Source of the DNA: Pseudomonadota bacterium
GTDB taxonomy: Bacteria > Pseudomonadota > Alphaproteobacteria > Caulobacterales > Caulobacteraceae
Assembly (NCBI GenBank): GCA_023424215.1
Contig: JAFAEC010000008.1
Coordinates: 1 to 14,382, forward strand
Length of the DNA: 14,382 nucleotides
Direction: 5' to 3'
The notes beneath the pieces are model-generated. The model did not search any database and was not told the origin of the DNA. It saw nothing but the letters and a program-made list of their open reading frames with translations. The position numbers were made by a program, and so were the translations under genes. Each line of letters starts with the position of its first letter. Position 1 is the first letter of the stretch. Shown piece by piece: positions 6,635-14,047 of this stretch.

Positions 6635-9247
6635 ATGTCAAAGACCATGTTGATCGACGCCGCCCACGCGGAGGAAACCCGCGTCGCGATCGTCGAGGGC
6701 CGTCAGGTCGAGGAATACGACTTTGAATCCCGCGCGAAGCGCCAGCTTCGCGGCAACATCTATCTCGCCAAGGTCACCCGGGTAGAACCCAGCCTGCAGG
6801 CCGCCTTCGTCGAATACGGCGGCAACCGGCACGGCTTCCTGGCCTTCAACGAGATCCACCCGGACTACTACCAGATCCCGGTCGCGGATCGCGAAGCCAT
6901 CATGGCCGAGGCGTCCAGCGACGAGGACGCCGAGGACGATCTCGGCCGCGAAAGCGCCGACGACGAGCACGAAGGCGGCCTCGCCGACGAGGAGCGCCTG
7001 AAGCGTCGCCTGATGCGGCGCTACAAGATCCAGGACGTCATCAAGCGCCGCCAGATCCTGCTGGTGCAGGTCGTCAAGGACGAGCGCGGCGGCAAGGGCG
7101 CGGCCCTCACCACCTGGCTGTCGCTGGCCGGCCGCTACTGCGTGCTGATGCCCAACACCGGCAAGGGCGGCGGCATCTCGCGCAAGATCACCAACGCGGC
7201 CGACCGCAAGCGCCTCAAGGCCGCCGCCGCGGCGCTGCACGTGCCGCAGGGCATGGGCCTGATCATCCGCACGGCCGGCGCCAAGCGCACGAAGGCCGAG
7301 ATCAAGCGCGACTACGAATACCTGCTGCGCCTTTGGGAGACGATCCGCGAAACGACGCTGCGCTCCAACGCCCCCGCGCTGATCTACGAGGAGGAGAACC
7401 TCGTCCGCCGCGCCGTGCGCGACATGTTCGACAAGGACTTCGACGGCATCCAGGTCGAGGGCGTCGAGGGCTTCAAGGAAGCGCGCGACTTCATGCGCGT
7501 GCTGATGCCGTCGCAGGCCAAGAAGATCCACCTGTACCAGGGCTCCCGGCCGCTGTTCGCCTCGAACGGCATCGAGGAGATGCTGGCCCAGATTCACCAG
7601 CCCACCGTGCCGCTGAAGTCGGGCGGCTATCTGGTCATCAACCAGACCGAGGCGCTGGTCGCCATCGACGTCAACTCGGGCCGCGCCACCAAGGAGCGCA
7701 ACGTCGAGCAGACGGCGTTCAAGACCAACCTCGAGGCCGCCGTCGAGGCCGCCCGCCAGCTGCGCCTGCGCGATCTCGCCGGCCTGATCGTCATCGACTT
7801 CATCGACATGGAGGAGTCGAAGAACAACCGCGCGGTCGAGAAGGCGCTCAAGGACGCGCTGGCCAAGGACCGCGCCCGCATCCAGATGGGCAAGATCTCC
7901 GGCTTCGGCCTGATGGAGATCAGCCGCCAGCGCCGCCGCCTCGGCGTCATCGAGGGCGCGACGGAAGTCTGCCCGCACTGCCAGGGCGCCGGACGCATCC
8001 GCTCGGCCGAAAGCGCGGCCCTGATGACCCTGCGCGCGGTGGACATCGAGGCCGGCAAGAACGGCGCCGGGACGATCCACCTGCGGGTCTGCACCGCCGT
8101 CGGCCTCTACATCCTCAACCACAAGCGCGACTACCTGCAGCGCCTGCTGGCCCAGCGCGGCCTGAACGTGGTCGTGCTGATCGACGACACCCTCGGCCAG
8201 GGCGAGCACGCCATCGAGCGGACCGAGACCAACGAGGACTTCACGCCTCCGGAGGCGGCCGAGGCCTGGGTCGATCTCGAGGACGACTTCGACGCCGCCG
8301 CCTGGGAGGACGAGGAGGAAGAAGAGGACGAGGACCTCTTCCTCGAGGAAGATGAGACCGGCGAGGAGGACCTCGAGGGCGAGCCGCGCGAGCGCGCCGA
8401 GGGCGAGGCCGGCCGTCGCCGTCGCCGTCGCGGCGGACGTCGTGGCGAAGGCGAGGCCGTCGAGGCCGCCCCCGCCCCCGTCGCCGACGAGGACGACTCC
8501 GAAAGCGGGCGCCGTCGCCGTCGCGGCCGCCGCGGCGGTCGCCGGATGCGCGAGGACGGCGAGCGCGACGCCTTCTTCTGGGTCCGCGGCCGCACGCCGT
8601 CGCTGGACGATCCCTACGTCTGGTTCGACCCGATCAACCCGGAACGCGCCCCGCGCGCCGAAGCCTCGGCCGCGACGTCTGACAGCGATGTCGACGAGGT
8701 CGTCGGCGAACGCCCCGAGGGCGAACAGGGCGGTGAGCGCAATGGCCGCTCGCGCCGTCGTCGCGGTCGCGGCCGTGGCCGGGATCGGGGTTCGGACGCC
8801 GGCCTGACCCACGAGGTCAAGGTCGAAACCCGCGCCACCAACGAAGGCATGCCGCCTGACGGCTCGCCCGACACGCCGATGGCCGTGATCGTCGAGGACG
8901 AGGCTCTCGAGGCCGCCCCTGCCGTGATCGAGGAACCCAAGCGTCGTCGCGTCCGTCGCAAGGCGTCCGCCTCGGCCACGCCGGCCTCCGATGAAGCCGC
9001 CGTTTCGACGGTCGAGCCGAACGAGATCGATGAAGGCGGCCAACCCGCCGCGCTCGATGTCGCCCCGTCCGTCGAGGCCGCGCCTGAAGCCCCCCTCACC
9101 CCGGCTCCGGAACCGAAGCCGGCCCAGGTCGTCGAAGCGGTCGTCGCTCCGGAGCCCGAGGTGGATGTCGCCGCGATGATCGCCGAGGATCCGAACCAGA
9201 TCGTCGCACCGCCCGAAAAGCCCAAGCGGGGGTGGTGGCGCCGCTGA
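6635..9247 (+). CDS. rne: Ribonuclease E, degradosome scaffold
   Basis: Endoribonuclease that starts mRNA decay and processes rRNA and tRNA; 870 residues. The S1 domain runs from about 36 to 165 and is split by an acidic, charged insertion at about 91-128. The 5' sensor motif IIRTAG contains Arg212 and Thr213. The DNase I-like domain carries the magnesium ligands Asp345 (AIDVNSGR) and Asp388 (IDFIDMEE), 43 residues apart as in E. coli (303 and 346). The Zn-link is CPHC at 446-449. After about residue 540 the protein is disordered, with an acidic block (548-585), Arg-rich blocks at 593-603, 626-637 and 706-717, an aromatic patch at 646-665, and the terminal EKPKRGWWRR. In Caulobacter such a GWW tail binds PNPase, and charge-patterned tails drive RNase E condensates. 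CGTCGC hexamer runs (8414-8431) encode part of the Arg blocks. The GAGAG-type RBS is weak. Confidence 0.98.
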   Translation: MSKTMLIDAAHAEETRVAIVEGRQVEEYDFESRAKRQLRGNIYLAKVTRVEPSLQAAFVEYGGNRHGFLAFNEIHPDYYQIPVADREAIMAEASSDEDAEDDLGRESADDEHEGGLADEERLKRRLMRRYKIQDVIKRRQILLVQVVKDERGGKGAALTTWLSLAGRYCVLMPNTGKGGGISRKITNAADRKRLKAAAAALHVPQGMGLIIRTAGAKRTKAEIKRDYEYLLRLWETIRETTLRSNAPALIYEEENLVRRAVRDMFDKDFDGIQVEGVEGFKEARDFMRVLMPSQAKKIHLYQGSRPLFASNGIEEMLAQIHQPTVPLKSGGYLVINQTEALVAIDVNSGRATKERNVEQTAFKTNLEAAVEAARQLRLRDLAGLIVIDFIDMEESKNNRAVEKALKDALAKDRARIQMGKISGFGLMEISRQRRRLGVIEGATEVCPHCQGAGRIRSAESAALMTLRAVDIEAGKNGAGTIHLRVCTAVGLYILNHKRDYLQRLLAQRGLNVVVLIDDTLGQGEHAIERTETNEDFTPPEAAEAWVDLEDDFDAAAWEDEEEEEDEDLFLEEDETGEEDLEGEPRERAEGEAGRRRRRRGGRRGEGEAVEAAPAPVADEDDSESGRRRRRGRRGGRRMREDGERDAFFWVRGRTPSLDDPYVWFDPINPERAPRAEASAATSDSDVDEVVGERPEGEQGGERNGRSRRRRGRGRGRDRGSDAGLTHEVKVETRATNEGMPPDGSPDTPMAVIVEDEALEAAPAVIEEPKRRRVRRKASASATPASDEAAVSTVEPNEIDEGGQPAALDVAPSVEAAPEAPLTPAPEPKPAQVVEAVVAPEPEVDVAAMIAEDPNQIVAPPEKPKRGWWRR

Positions 9248-9295
9248 TCGGTCACGATTAGGCTGTCAGGATGCAGGCGGGGGCCGGTCGCTATT

Positions 9296-9299
9296 GGAG
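9296..9299 (+). promoter_or_regulatory. Ribosome binding site fixing the M48 protease start
   Basis: GGAG lies 7 nt upstream of ATG 9307. The frame is also open from ATG 9271, but that start has only a GG directly in front of it and would place 12 extra residues before a signal peptide that otherwise begins with the typical MKWLPRS. ATG 9307 is therefore preferred. Confidence 0.75.
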
Positions 9300-9306
9300 T
9301 AAAGCC

Positions 9307-10707
9307 ATGAAGTGGCTTCCCCGATCTGCATCCCGCCTTCTGGCGGCGACGGCGGCGGGCCTGTGCGCGCTGCTCGTCGCCGGCCAGGCCGCCGCCCAGA
9401 GCCTGATCCGCGATACGGAGGTCGAGGGCATCATTCGCGAATGGGCTGATCCGGTCTTCGTTTCGATGGGTCTGAACCCCAGCGACGTCGAGGTCCTGTT
9501 GGTCAATGACGGCGACCTGAACGCCTTCGCCACGCGTGGCCGGATCATGGGCGTCAACACGGGCCTGATCCTGCGCACCAAGAACCCCGGCGAACTGCTG
9601 GGCGTGATGGCGCACGAGGCGGGGCACATCAAGAACCGCCACACCCTGCGCGACGGCGCCCAGAATGCGGGCCGGCAGCCGATGATCATGTCGATGGCGC
9701 TGGGCGCGCTGGCCATCGCCGCCGGCGCGCCCGACGCGGGTGCGGTTCTGATCGGATCCAGCGGCTATTTCGGCACGCTGGGCGCGCTCCACTATATGCA
9801 GAGCCAGGAGGGCGAGGCCGACCTGACCGGCGCCCGGGCGCTGGAGGGCGCGGGCCTGTCCGGCAAGGGGCTGGTCGACTTCTTCGAGAATTTCCGCGCC
9901 CAGGAAGTCTTTTCCGACGATCGGCGCTATCCCTATTTCCGTAGCCACCCGCTGTCATCGCAGCGCATCGAATCGATCCGCCGCTATGTCGAGGAACAGC
10001 CGCATTACGGCGTGCGCGACACGCCCGAGCGGATGGCCCAGCACGCGCTGATCCTGGCCAAGAGCCACGCCTTCATGGATCCGCCCGCGACGACCCTGCG
10101 GGCCTATCCATCCAGCGACACCTCTCTGCCCGGCCGCTACGCCCGGGCCATCGCCTGGTATCGCAACGGCCAGACCGAACAGGCCCTGACAGCGGTTGAC
10201 GCCCTGATCGCGGGCGATCCGACCAATCCCTATTTCGCCGAACTGAAGGGGCAGATCCTGTTCGAGGAAGGCCGCCCGGCCGAGGCCGTGGTCGCCCATC
10301 GCGAGGCGGTGCGCCTGATGCCCGAAGCGCCCTTGCTGCGGATCAACCTGGCCCACGCCCTGATCGAGACCAACGACAAGGCCAATCTGGAAGAGGCGAT
10401 CTCGAACCTGAAGTACGCCACGGTGGCCGAGACCGACAATACGATGGCCTGGCGCCTGCTGTCCCAGGCCTACGCCTCCGAAGGCAAGGAGGGCGAGGCG
10501 CGGCTGGCCTCGGCCGAATACTATTTCGCGGCCGGCCAAGAAGACCAGGCCACCCAGTTCGCCCTGCGCGCCCGCTCCATGCTGGACCCCGGCTCCATCG
10601 AATGGCGCCGGGCGGTGGACATCGTGCTGGCCTCCGGCGCGACGCCCGAGGACCTGCGGGACTTGGATCGCCGCGACGCGGCCCGTCGACCGACGACGCT
10701 GAACTGA
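9307..10707 (+). CDS. Periplasmic BepA-like M48 metalloprotease with TPR repeats
   Basis: The 466-residue protein (from ATG 9307) begins with a signal peptide, MKWLPRSASRLL plus a hydrophobic core, with likely cleavage near AAA-QS at residue 30. The M48 catalytic core has HEAGH at 103-107 (zinc His103 and His107, catalytic Glu104) and the third ligand Glu170 in EGEADLTG. A His-Pro motif (SHPLSSQRI, His214) matches the position that in E. coli BepA acts as a regulatory fourth zinc ligand. Residues about 275-420 are helical repeats of TPR character. Known relatives (BepA/YfgC) act in the periplasm on stalled outer-membrane proteins such as LptD and on the BAM complex, both as protease and chaperone; this role is inferred. 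The gene starts 59 nt after rne and is followed 37 nt later by the dsbA-like gene, suggesting a periplasmic folding/quality-control pair. Confidence 0.9.
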   Translation: MKWLPRSASRLLAATAAGLCALLVAGQAAAQSLIRDTEVEGIIREWADPVFVSMGLNPSDVEVLLVNDGDLNAFATRGRIMGVNTGLILRTKNPGELLGVMAHEAGHIKNRHTLRDGAQNAGRQPMIMSMALGALAIAAGAPDAGAVLIGSSGYFGTLGALHYMQSQEGEADLTGARALEGAGLSGKGLVDFFENFRAQEVFSDDRRYPYFRSHPLSSQRIESIRRYVEEQPHYGVRDTPERMAQHALILAKSHAFMDPPATTLRAYPSSDTSLPGRYARAIAWYRNGQTEQALTAVDALIAGDPTNPYFAELKGQILFEEGRPAEAVVAHREAVRLMPEAPLLRINLAHALIETNDKANLEEAISNLKYATVAETDNTMAWRLLSQAYASEGKEGEARLASAEYYFAAGQEDQATQFALRARSMLDPGSIEWRRAVDIVLASGATPEDLRDLDRRDAARRPTTLN

Positions 10708-10744
10708 CCTTTCCCCCTACCCGAATCCGTACAAGACAGGCTTC

Positions 10745-11515
10745 ATGACCGATCCCGCTCCTACGCCCGACTCCCGGCCTTCCAAGACCGCCTGGCTGAC
10801 CGGCGCGCGCGCCGGCTATGTCGCCCTGGGCGTCTCGGTCGTGGCCCTGGGCCTGGCGGCCGCGCCCTGGTTCACCGGGGCCAACGTCCGGTCCTATCTG
10901 CTGAGCCACCCCGAGGTGCTGCAGGAGGCCAGCGCGGCCCTTCAGGACAAGGAAGCCCAGGCGCGGGTCGAGACCATCAACGATCTGGCCCAGGCGAACG
11001 CGGCCCTGCTGAAGCCCGATCCGCGCGATCCGGCCTTCGGCCCGGCCGACGCCAAGGTCACGGTGATCGAATTCTTCGACTTCCGCTGCCCCGGCTGCAA
11101 GGCGGTGGCCCATGACTATCGCGCCCTGATGGCGGCCCACCCCGAGGTGCGGTTCGTCTTCAAGGACTGGCCGATCCTGGATCGAGGCGAGGACGTCACC
11201 TCGCAGTACGCCGCCCGCGCGGCCCTGGCCGCGCACCAGCAGGGCAAGTATCTGGCCGTCTATGACGCCCTGATGACTGAGCCGGCCCTGACGCCCGAGG
11301 CGGTCGACCGCATCCTGGCGGAACACGGCGTCGACATGACCCAGGCCAAGGCGGCGATATCGAGCATCGACGCCACCCGCCACATCACCGACATCCACAC
11401 CACGGCGGCCGCGCTGCAACTGCAGGGCACGCCGACCTTCTTCGTCAACGGCCGCGCCAGCCCCAGCATCGACCCGGCCGAAATCGGCCGACTGATCGAG
11501 GCGGCGAAACGCTAG
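10745..11515 (+). CDS. DsbA-family thiol:disulfide oxidoreductase (Com1/ScsC-like)
   Basis: The 256-residue protein has an N-terminal membrane segment at about 22-42 (YVALGVSVVALGLAAAPWF), so it is membrane-anchored or exported. Residues 47-85 (VRSYLLSHPEVLQEASAAL and following) resemble the helical N-terminal segment of ScsC/Com1 proteins, which in some members forms a trimerisation stalk. The thioredoxin fold follows from about 103, with the active-site FDFRCPGCK (Cys115, Cys118) and cis-proline Pro230 in GTPTFFVNG. The dipeptide between the cysteines is Pro-Gly, unlike the Pro-His of E. coli DsbA, so the redox potential may differ. It acts in the periplasm to make or isomerise disulfides; which of the two is undecided. 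No DsbB/DsbD partner is in the window. The ATG at 10745 has only a weak AGG upstream and probably shares a transcript with the M48 protease gene. Confidence 0.88.
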   Translation: MTDPAPTPDSRPSKTAWLTGARAGYVALGVSVVALGLAAAPWFTGANVRSYLLSHPEVLQEASAALQDKEAQARVETINDLAQANAALLKPDPRDPAFGPADAKVTVIEFFDFRCPGCKAVAHDYRALMAAHPEVRFVFKDWPILDRGEDVTSQYAARAALAAHQQGKYLAVYDALMTEPALTPEAVDRILAEHGVDMTQAKAAISSIDATRHITDIHTTAAALQLQGTPTFFVNGRASPSIDPAEIGRLIEAAKR

Positions 11516-11534
11516 GCCTTGATCGACCGAGGAT

Positions 11535-11585
11535 GAGTCGCCTGGCGATTCCGCTGAAGCCGGGAATCAAGGTCCATCCGGAATC
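11535..11585. repeat. Cluster of four GANTC (CcrM) sites with 17-bp periodicity
   Basis: GAGTC 11535-11539, GATTC 11547-11551, GAATC 11564-11568 and GAATC 11581-11585: spacings 12, 17 and 17. The segment also forms inverted repeats: GATTCC at 11547-11552 can pair with GGAATC at 11563-11568 or at 11580-11585, and outer CTGGC 11542-11546 with GCCAG 11590-11594. In Caulobacterales GANTC is methylated by CcrM and read by GcrA; clustering in a gene-free segment suggests a regulatory site, but its target is unknown. Confidence 0.5.
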
Positions 11586-11788
11586 AGGCGCCAGACGCAC
11601 GCCGGCGCCCCCGCGCCTTCGTCGCGAGGTTGGGAGGGCTGGGCGGAGCGCCGGGCCTTCGCCCGGAGTTCTGTGATGTGAGTACCGTTTCGACGAAGGT
11701 TGGACGCTCCGCGCGAAGGATTGGCCTGCAAGCTCGGGGCGCCGAGTGGTGGCGGTCTTATCGCCTAACCCCATAAGCCTGCGGCGGG

Positions 11789-11816
11789 CCGGCGGGGTCT
11801 GCGAAACCCCGTCCGG
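11789..11816. other. Strong hairpin in the dsbA-serBA spacer
   Basis: CCGG-CGGGGT at 11789-11798 pairs with ACCCCG (11806-11811) and CCGG (11813-11816), giving ten base pairs with one bulged T at 11812 and a 7-nt loop. No U tract follows on either strand, so it is a weak terminator candidate at best and may be part of a structured transcript. Confidence 0.4.
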
Positions 11817-12090
11817 GTGCGGCCGAGTATCCCCCTCGACCCTCCGCCCCCGCGCGTCCGGTACGCCGGCCGGCGAGGCGGCGCGGGCCGTCGCAGACCC
11901 GCCCCCGCTTCCTCCGCTCCCGCCGCCGCAAGGTCGCAGGCCTTACGAGCCCTCCGGTGCGACGGGACGAGGAAAGCATGGCACGGTTTCCAGGTCAGGC
12001 GGGCGGGAGGGCGCGAGAATCCGGCAAGCCGCTGGAATCGTTGCGGTCGGGGCAGCGGCATTTGGAGAGTTGGCGGGTTCGGCCTGACAT

Positions 12091-12119
12091 CCTCTCGCGC
12101 GTTTCCGTTCACCGAGAGG
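12091..12119 (-). terminator. Possible 3' hairpin of the serB-serA fusion gene
   Basis: CCTCTCG at 12091-12097 pairs with CGAGAGG at 12113-12119 across a 15-nt loop, starting about 30 nt after the fusion gene's stop codon on the minus strand. There is no U tract, so termination here would be unusual; a Rho-dependent end or a 3' stabilising role is equally possible. Confidence 0.3.
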
Positions 12120-12149
12120 CGCGCGCAAGAGCACCCGTCGGCGACGGCG

Positions 12150-14042
12150 TCAGTGCAGGGTGCGGAACTTCAACGTGCCGGGGACGGCCTTCAGAACGCC
12201 CAGCGCCTCGCGGTCGTAATCGCGATCCACGTCGGTGATGACATAGCCGACCCGCTCGTTGGTCTTCAGGTGCTGGCCCAGGATGTTCAGGCCGGCGGCC
12301 GCCAGCGCCTGGTTCAACTCCGCCAGCACGCCCGGCTGGTTCCGGTGGATGTGCAGCAGCCGGTGCGCGCCCGACACCTCGGCCAGTTGCACATTGGGCA
12401 GGTTGACGCTGAAGGTCGTATCGCCCCGGTTGAGATAGCCCAGCAGCCGCTCGGCCGCGAACTCGGCGATGGCCTCCTGCGCCTCTTCGGTGGAGCCGCC
12501 GATGTGCGGCGTCAGGATCATGTTCTTCAGCCCCTGCAGCGGGCTTTCGAACGGGTCGGCGTTGGTGCGCGGCTCCTCTGGGAAGACGTCCACGGCCGCG
12601 CCGGCGATCCGGCCCGACCCCATCGCCTGGGCCAGGGCGCCGACGTCGACCACGTGGCCGCGCGACAGGTTCAGGAACAGCGCGCCCTCCTTCATCCGGC
12701 CGAACTGGGCCGCGCCGAAGATGGCCTTGTTCTCGGCCCGGCCGTCGACGTGCAGGGTCACCACGTCGCTCTCGGCCAGCAGGGCGTCCAGCGAACGCAT
12801 CCGCCGCGCGTTGCCGAGCGCCAGCCGTTCGGACAGGTCGTGGAACAGCACCCGCATCCCCAGGTTCTCGGCCAGCACCGACAGCTGACTGCCGATGGCG
12901 CCGTAGCCGACGATGCCCAAGGTCTTGCCGCGCAGCTCCTTGGAGCCCGTGGCCGACTTGTTCCAGCGGCCGACGTGCATGTCCGCCGACTTGTCCGGCA
13001 CGTCGCGCATCAGGACGATCATCAGGCCGATGGCCAGTTCCACCACCGAGCGGGTGTTGGAATAGGGCGCGTTGAACACCGCCACGCCGTGGTCGGCGGC
13101 CGCGTCCAGGTCGATCTGGTTGGTGCCGATGCAGAAGGCGGCGACCGCCATCAGCCGGTCCGCTTCCTCCAGCACGCGGCGCGTCACCGTGGTCTTGGAG
13201 CGGATGCCCAGCACGTGCACGCCCTTGACCGCCTCGATCAGGTCGTCCTCGTCCAGGGCGCCCTTCATCGTCTCGACGGTGTAGCCCGCCTCCTCCAGTC
13301 GTTCGACGGCGGCGGGGTGGATGTTCTCCAGCAGCAGCATCCTCATGCGGCTGCGCGGAAAGGACCAGCGGCCCGCCAGCCCTTCGGCGTGCAGCACCTC
13401 GTCCAGCGAGGCGGCCTCGGCGTCCGCGGCCTGGACCACCGGGGGGCGGCGCACGACCTCGGTGAAGGCGTAGAAGGCGTCCGCGGCGCCCGCCAGCTTG
13501 ACCTCCGCGTCGTTCCAGCCGTCGCCGACCATCACCACCCGGCCCGCCAGGTTCAGGCCGTGGATCGCCTGGGGCTTGCCGTCGGCGTGGGACAGGGGAT
13601 TGGCGTCGTCGACGCCCGTCACCCGTCCGTCGTCGTCATAGACCAGGTCGTTGCACAGCACCCGGTCGGCGGGCACGCCCAGGGCCTGGGCCACCGGGGC
13701 GATGACTTCGCGAAAGCCGCCCGACAGAATAACGATGTCGGCGGCGCCGTTCTGGAAGAAACCCAGGTTGCGACGCACCGAGGCGGTCAGGCGGTCGGGC
13801 GCGCGGGCGGCCAGGGTCTCCACGTGACCGCGGGTCAGGGGCAGCAAGGCCAGGCGCTGGCGCAGCGCCTCGCCGAAGCCGATTTCCCCGCCCATCGCCT
13901 GGTCGGTCAGGGCGGCGATACGGTCGCGCGTCGCCTGGGCGTCGGGCGCGCCGGCCAAGGCGATGTCGGCCAGTTCTTCGAGCGTCTCGAAGTCCACCAG
14001 CGTCGAATCGAAATCGAAGATCAGGGTCGGGCGCGCGCTCAT
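12150..14042 (-). CDS. Fused phosphoserine phosphatase (SerB-like) / D-3-phosphoglycerate dehydrogenase (SerA)
   Basis: One 630-residue frame joins the third and first enzymes of serine synthesis. Residues 1-225 are a HAD-family phosphatase: DFDST (nucleophile Asp10, acid Asp12), Ser107 in ILSGGF, Lys156 in DGKPQ and GDGWND at 173-178. Residues 233-630 are a full SerA: it restarts at MRMLLLENIHP, has the NAD-binding GYGAIG at 379-384 with Asp402 after strand two, Arg461 in LSRGHVVD, Glu489/490 in DVFPEEP and catalytic His513 in TPHIGGST, then an ACT domain at about 557-630. His566, Asn568 and Asn586 match the serine-binding residues of E. coli SerA, so feedback inhibition by serine is likely. 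The middle enzyme SerC is absent from the window. The start ATG has GAGGG 5 nt upstream (14048-14052), and no internal Shine-Dalgarno is seen before Met233. As I recall, this 630-residue architecture is common in Bacteroidota, hinting at horizontal transfer. Confidence 0.93.
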   Translation of the reverse strand: MSARPTLIFDFDSTLVDFETLEELADIALAGAPDAQATRDRIAALTDQAMGGEIGFGEALRQRLALLPLTRGHVETLAARAPDRLTASVRRNLGFFQNGAADIVILSGGFREVIAPVAQALGVPADRVLCNDLVYDDDGRVTGVDDANPLSHADGKPQAIHGLNLAGRVVMVGDGWNDAEVKLAGAADAFYAFTEVVRRPPVVQAADAEAASLDEVLHAEGLAGRWSFPRSRMRMLLLENIHPAAVERLEEAGYTVETMKGALDEDDLIEAVKGVHVLGIRSKTTVTRRVLEEADRLMAVAAFCIGTNQIDLDAAADHGVAVFNAPYSNTRSVVELAIGLMIVLMRDVPDKSADMHVGRWNKSATGSKELRGKTLGIVGYGAIGSQLSVLAENLGMRVLFHDLSERLALGNARRMRSLDALLAESDVVTLHVDGRAENKAIFGAAQFGRMKEGALFLNLSRGHVVDVGALAQAMGSGRIAGAAVDVFPEEPRTNADPFESPLQGLKNMILTPHIGGSTEEAQEAIAEFAAERLLGYLNRGDTTFSVNLPNVQLAEVSGAHRLLHIHRNQPGVLAELNQALAAAGLNILGQHLKTNERVGYVITDVDRDYDREALGVLKAVPGTLKFRTLH

Positions 14043-14047
14043 GGGCG

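Larger units (their letters stand above)
11516..12149. other. 634-bp intergenic region without a convincing gene
   Basis: This lies between the 3' ends of two convergent genes, where short spacers are usual. Open frames here are Arg/Pro-rich chance frames with no recognisable domains. What I see: a cluster of GANTC sites at 11535-11585; a second GAATC pair at 12017 and 12035; hairpins at 11652-11667 (6 bp, CTTC loop), 11789-11816 (10 bp with one bulge, 7-nt loop) and 12091-12119 (7 bp); longer-range pairings 11616-11624 with 11691-11699 and 11643-11650 with 11705-11712; and the 12-nt palindrome 11864-11875. None has a proper U tract. I did not recognise RNase P RNA, tmRNA, SRP RNA or a tRNA. 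It could hold a small RNA, 3' UTR structures of both genes, or degraded sequence. Confidence 0.5.

Noticed and set aside
6271..6726. Possible leader ORF on the + strand overlapping the start of rne
   Set aside because: It is an Arg/Ala/Pro-rich chance frame without a good ribosome binding site and continues 92 nt into rne out of frame; no sign of a regulatory leader peptide.
6638..9043. 801-codon open frame on the minus strand opposite rne
   Set aside because: It mirrors the rne codons, is made of Ala/Leu/Val/Asp-rich low-information sequence, has no domain, and the + strand frame is an unmistakable RNase E.
11793..11811. Six-bp stem with 7-nt loop resembling a tRNA anticodon arm
   Set aside because: No matching acceptor, D or T arms and no TTCRA motif nearby; it is better explained as a plain hairpin.
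11941..12030. GAGGAAAG stretch similar to the conserved 5' part of RNase P RNA
   Set aside because: The following conserved bases (GTCCGG and the downstream ACAGAAA motifs) are absent, so it is not rnpB.
11746..12112. Overlapping 113- and 115-codon frames in the dsbA to serB-serA spacer
   Set aside because: Both strands are open only because of high GC; sequences are Pro/Arg/Gly-rich, lack Shine-Dalgarno sites and show no domain.
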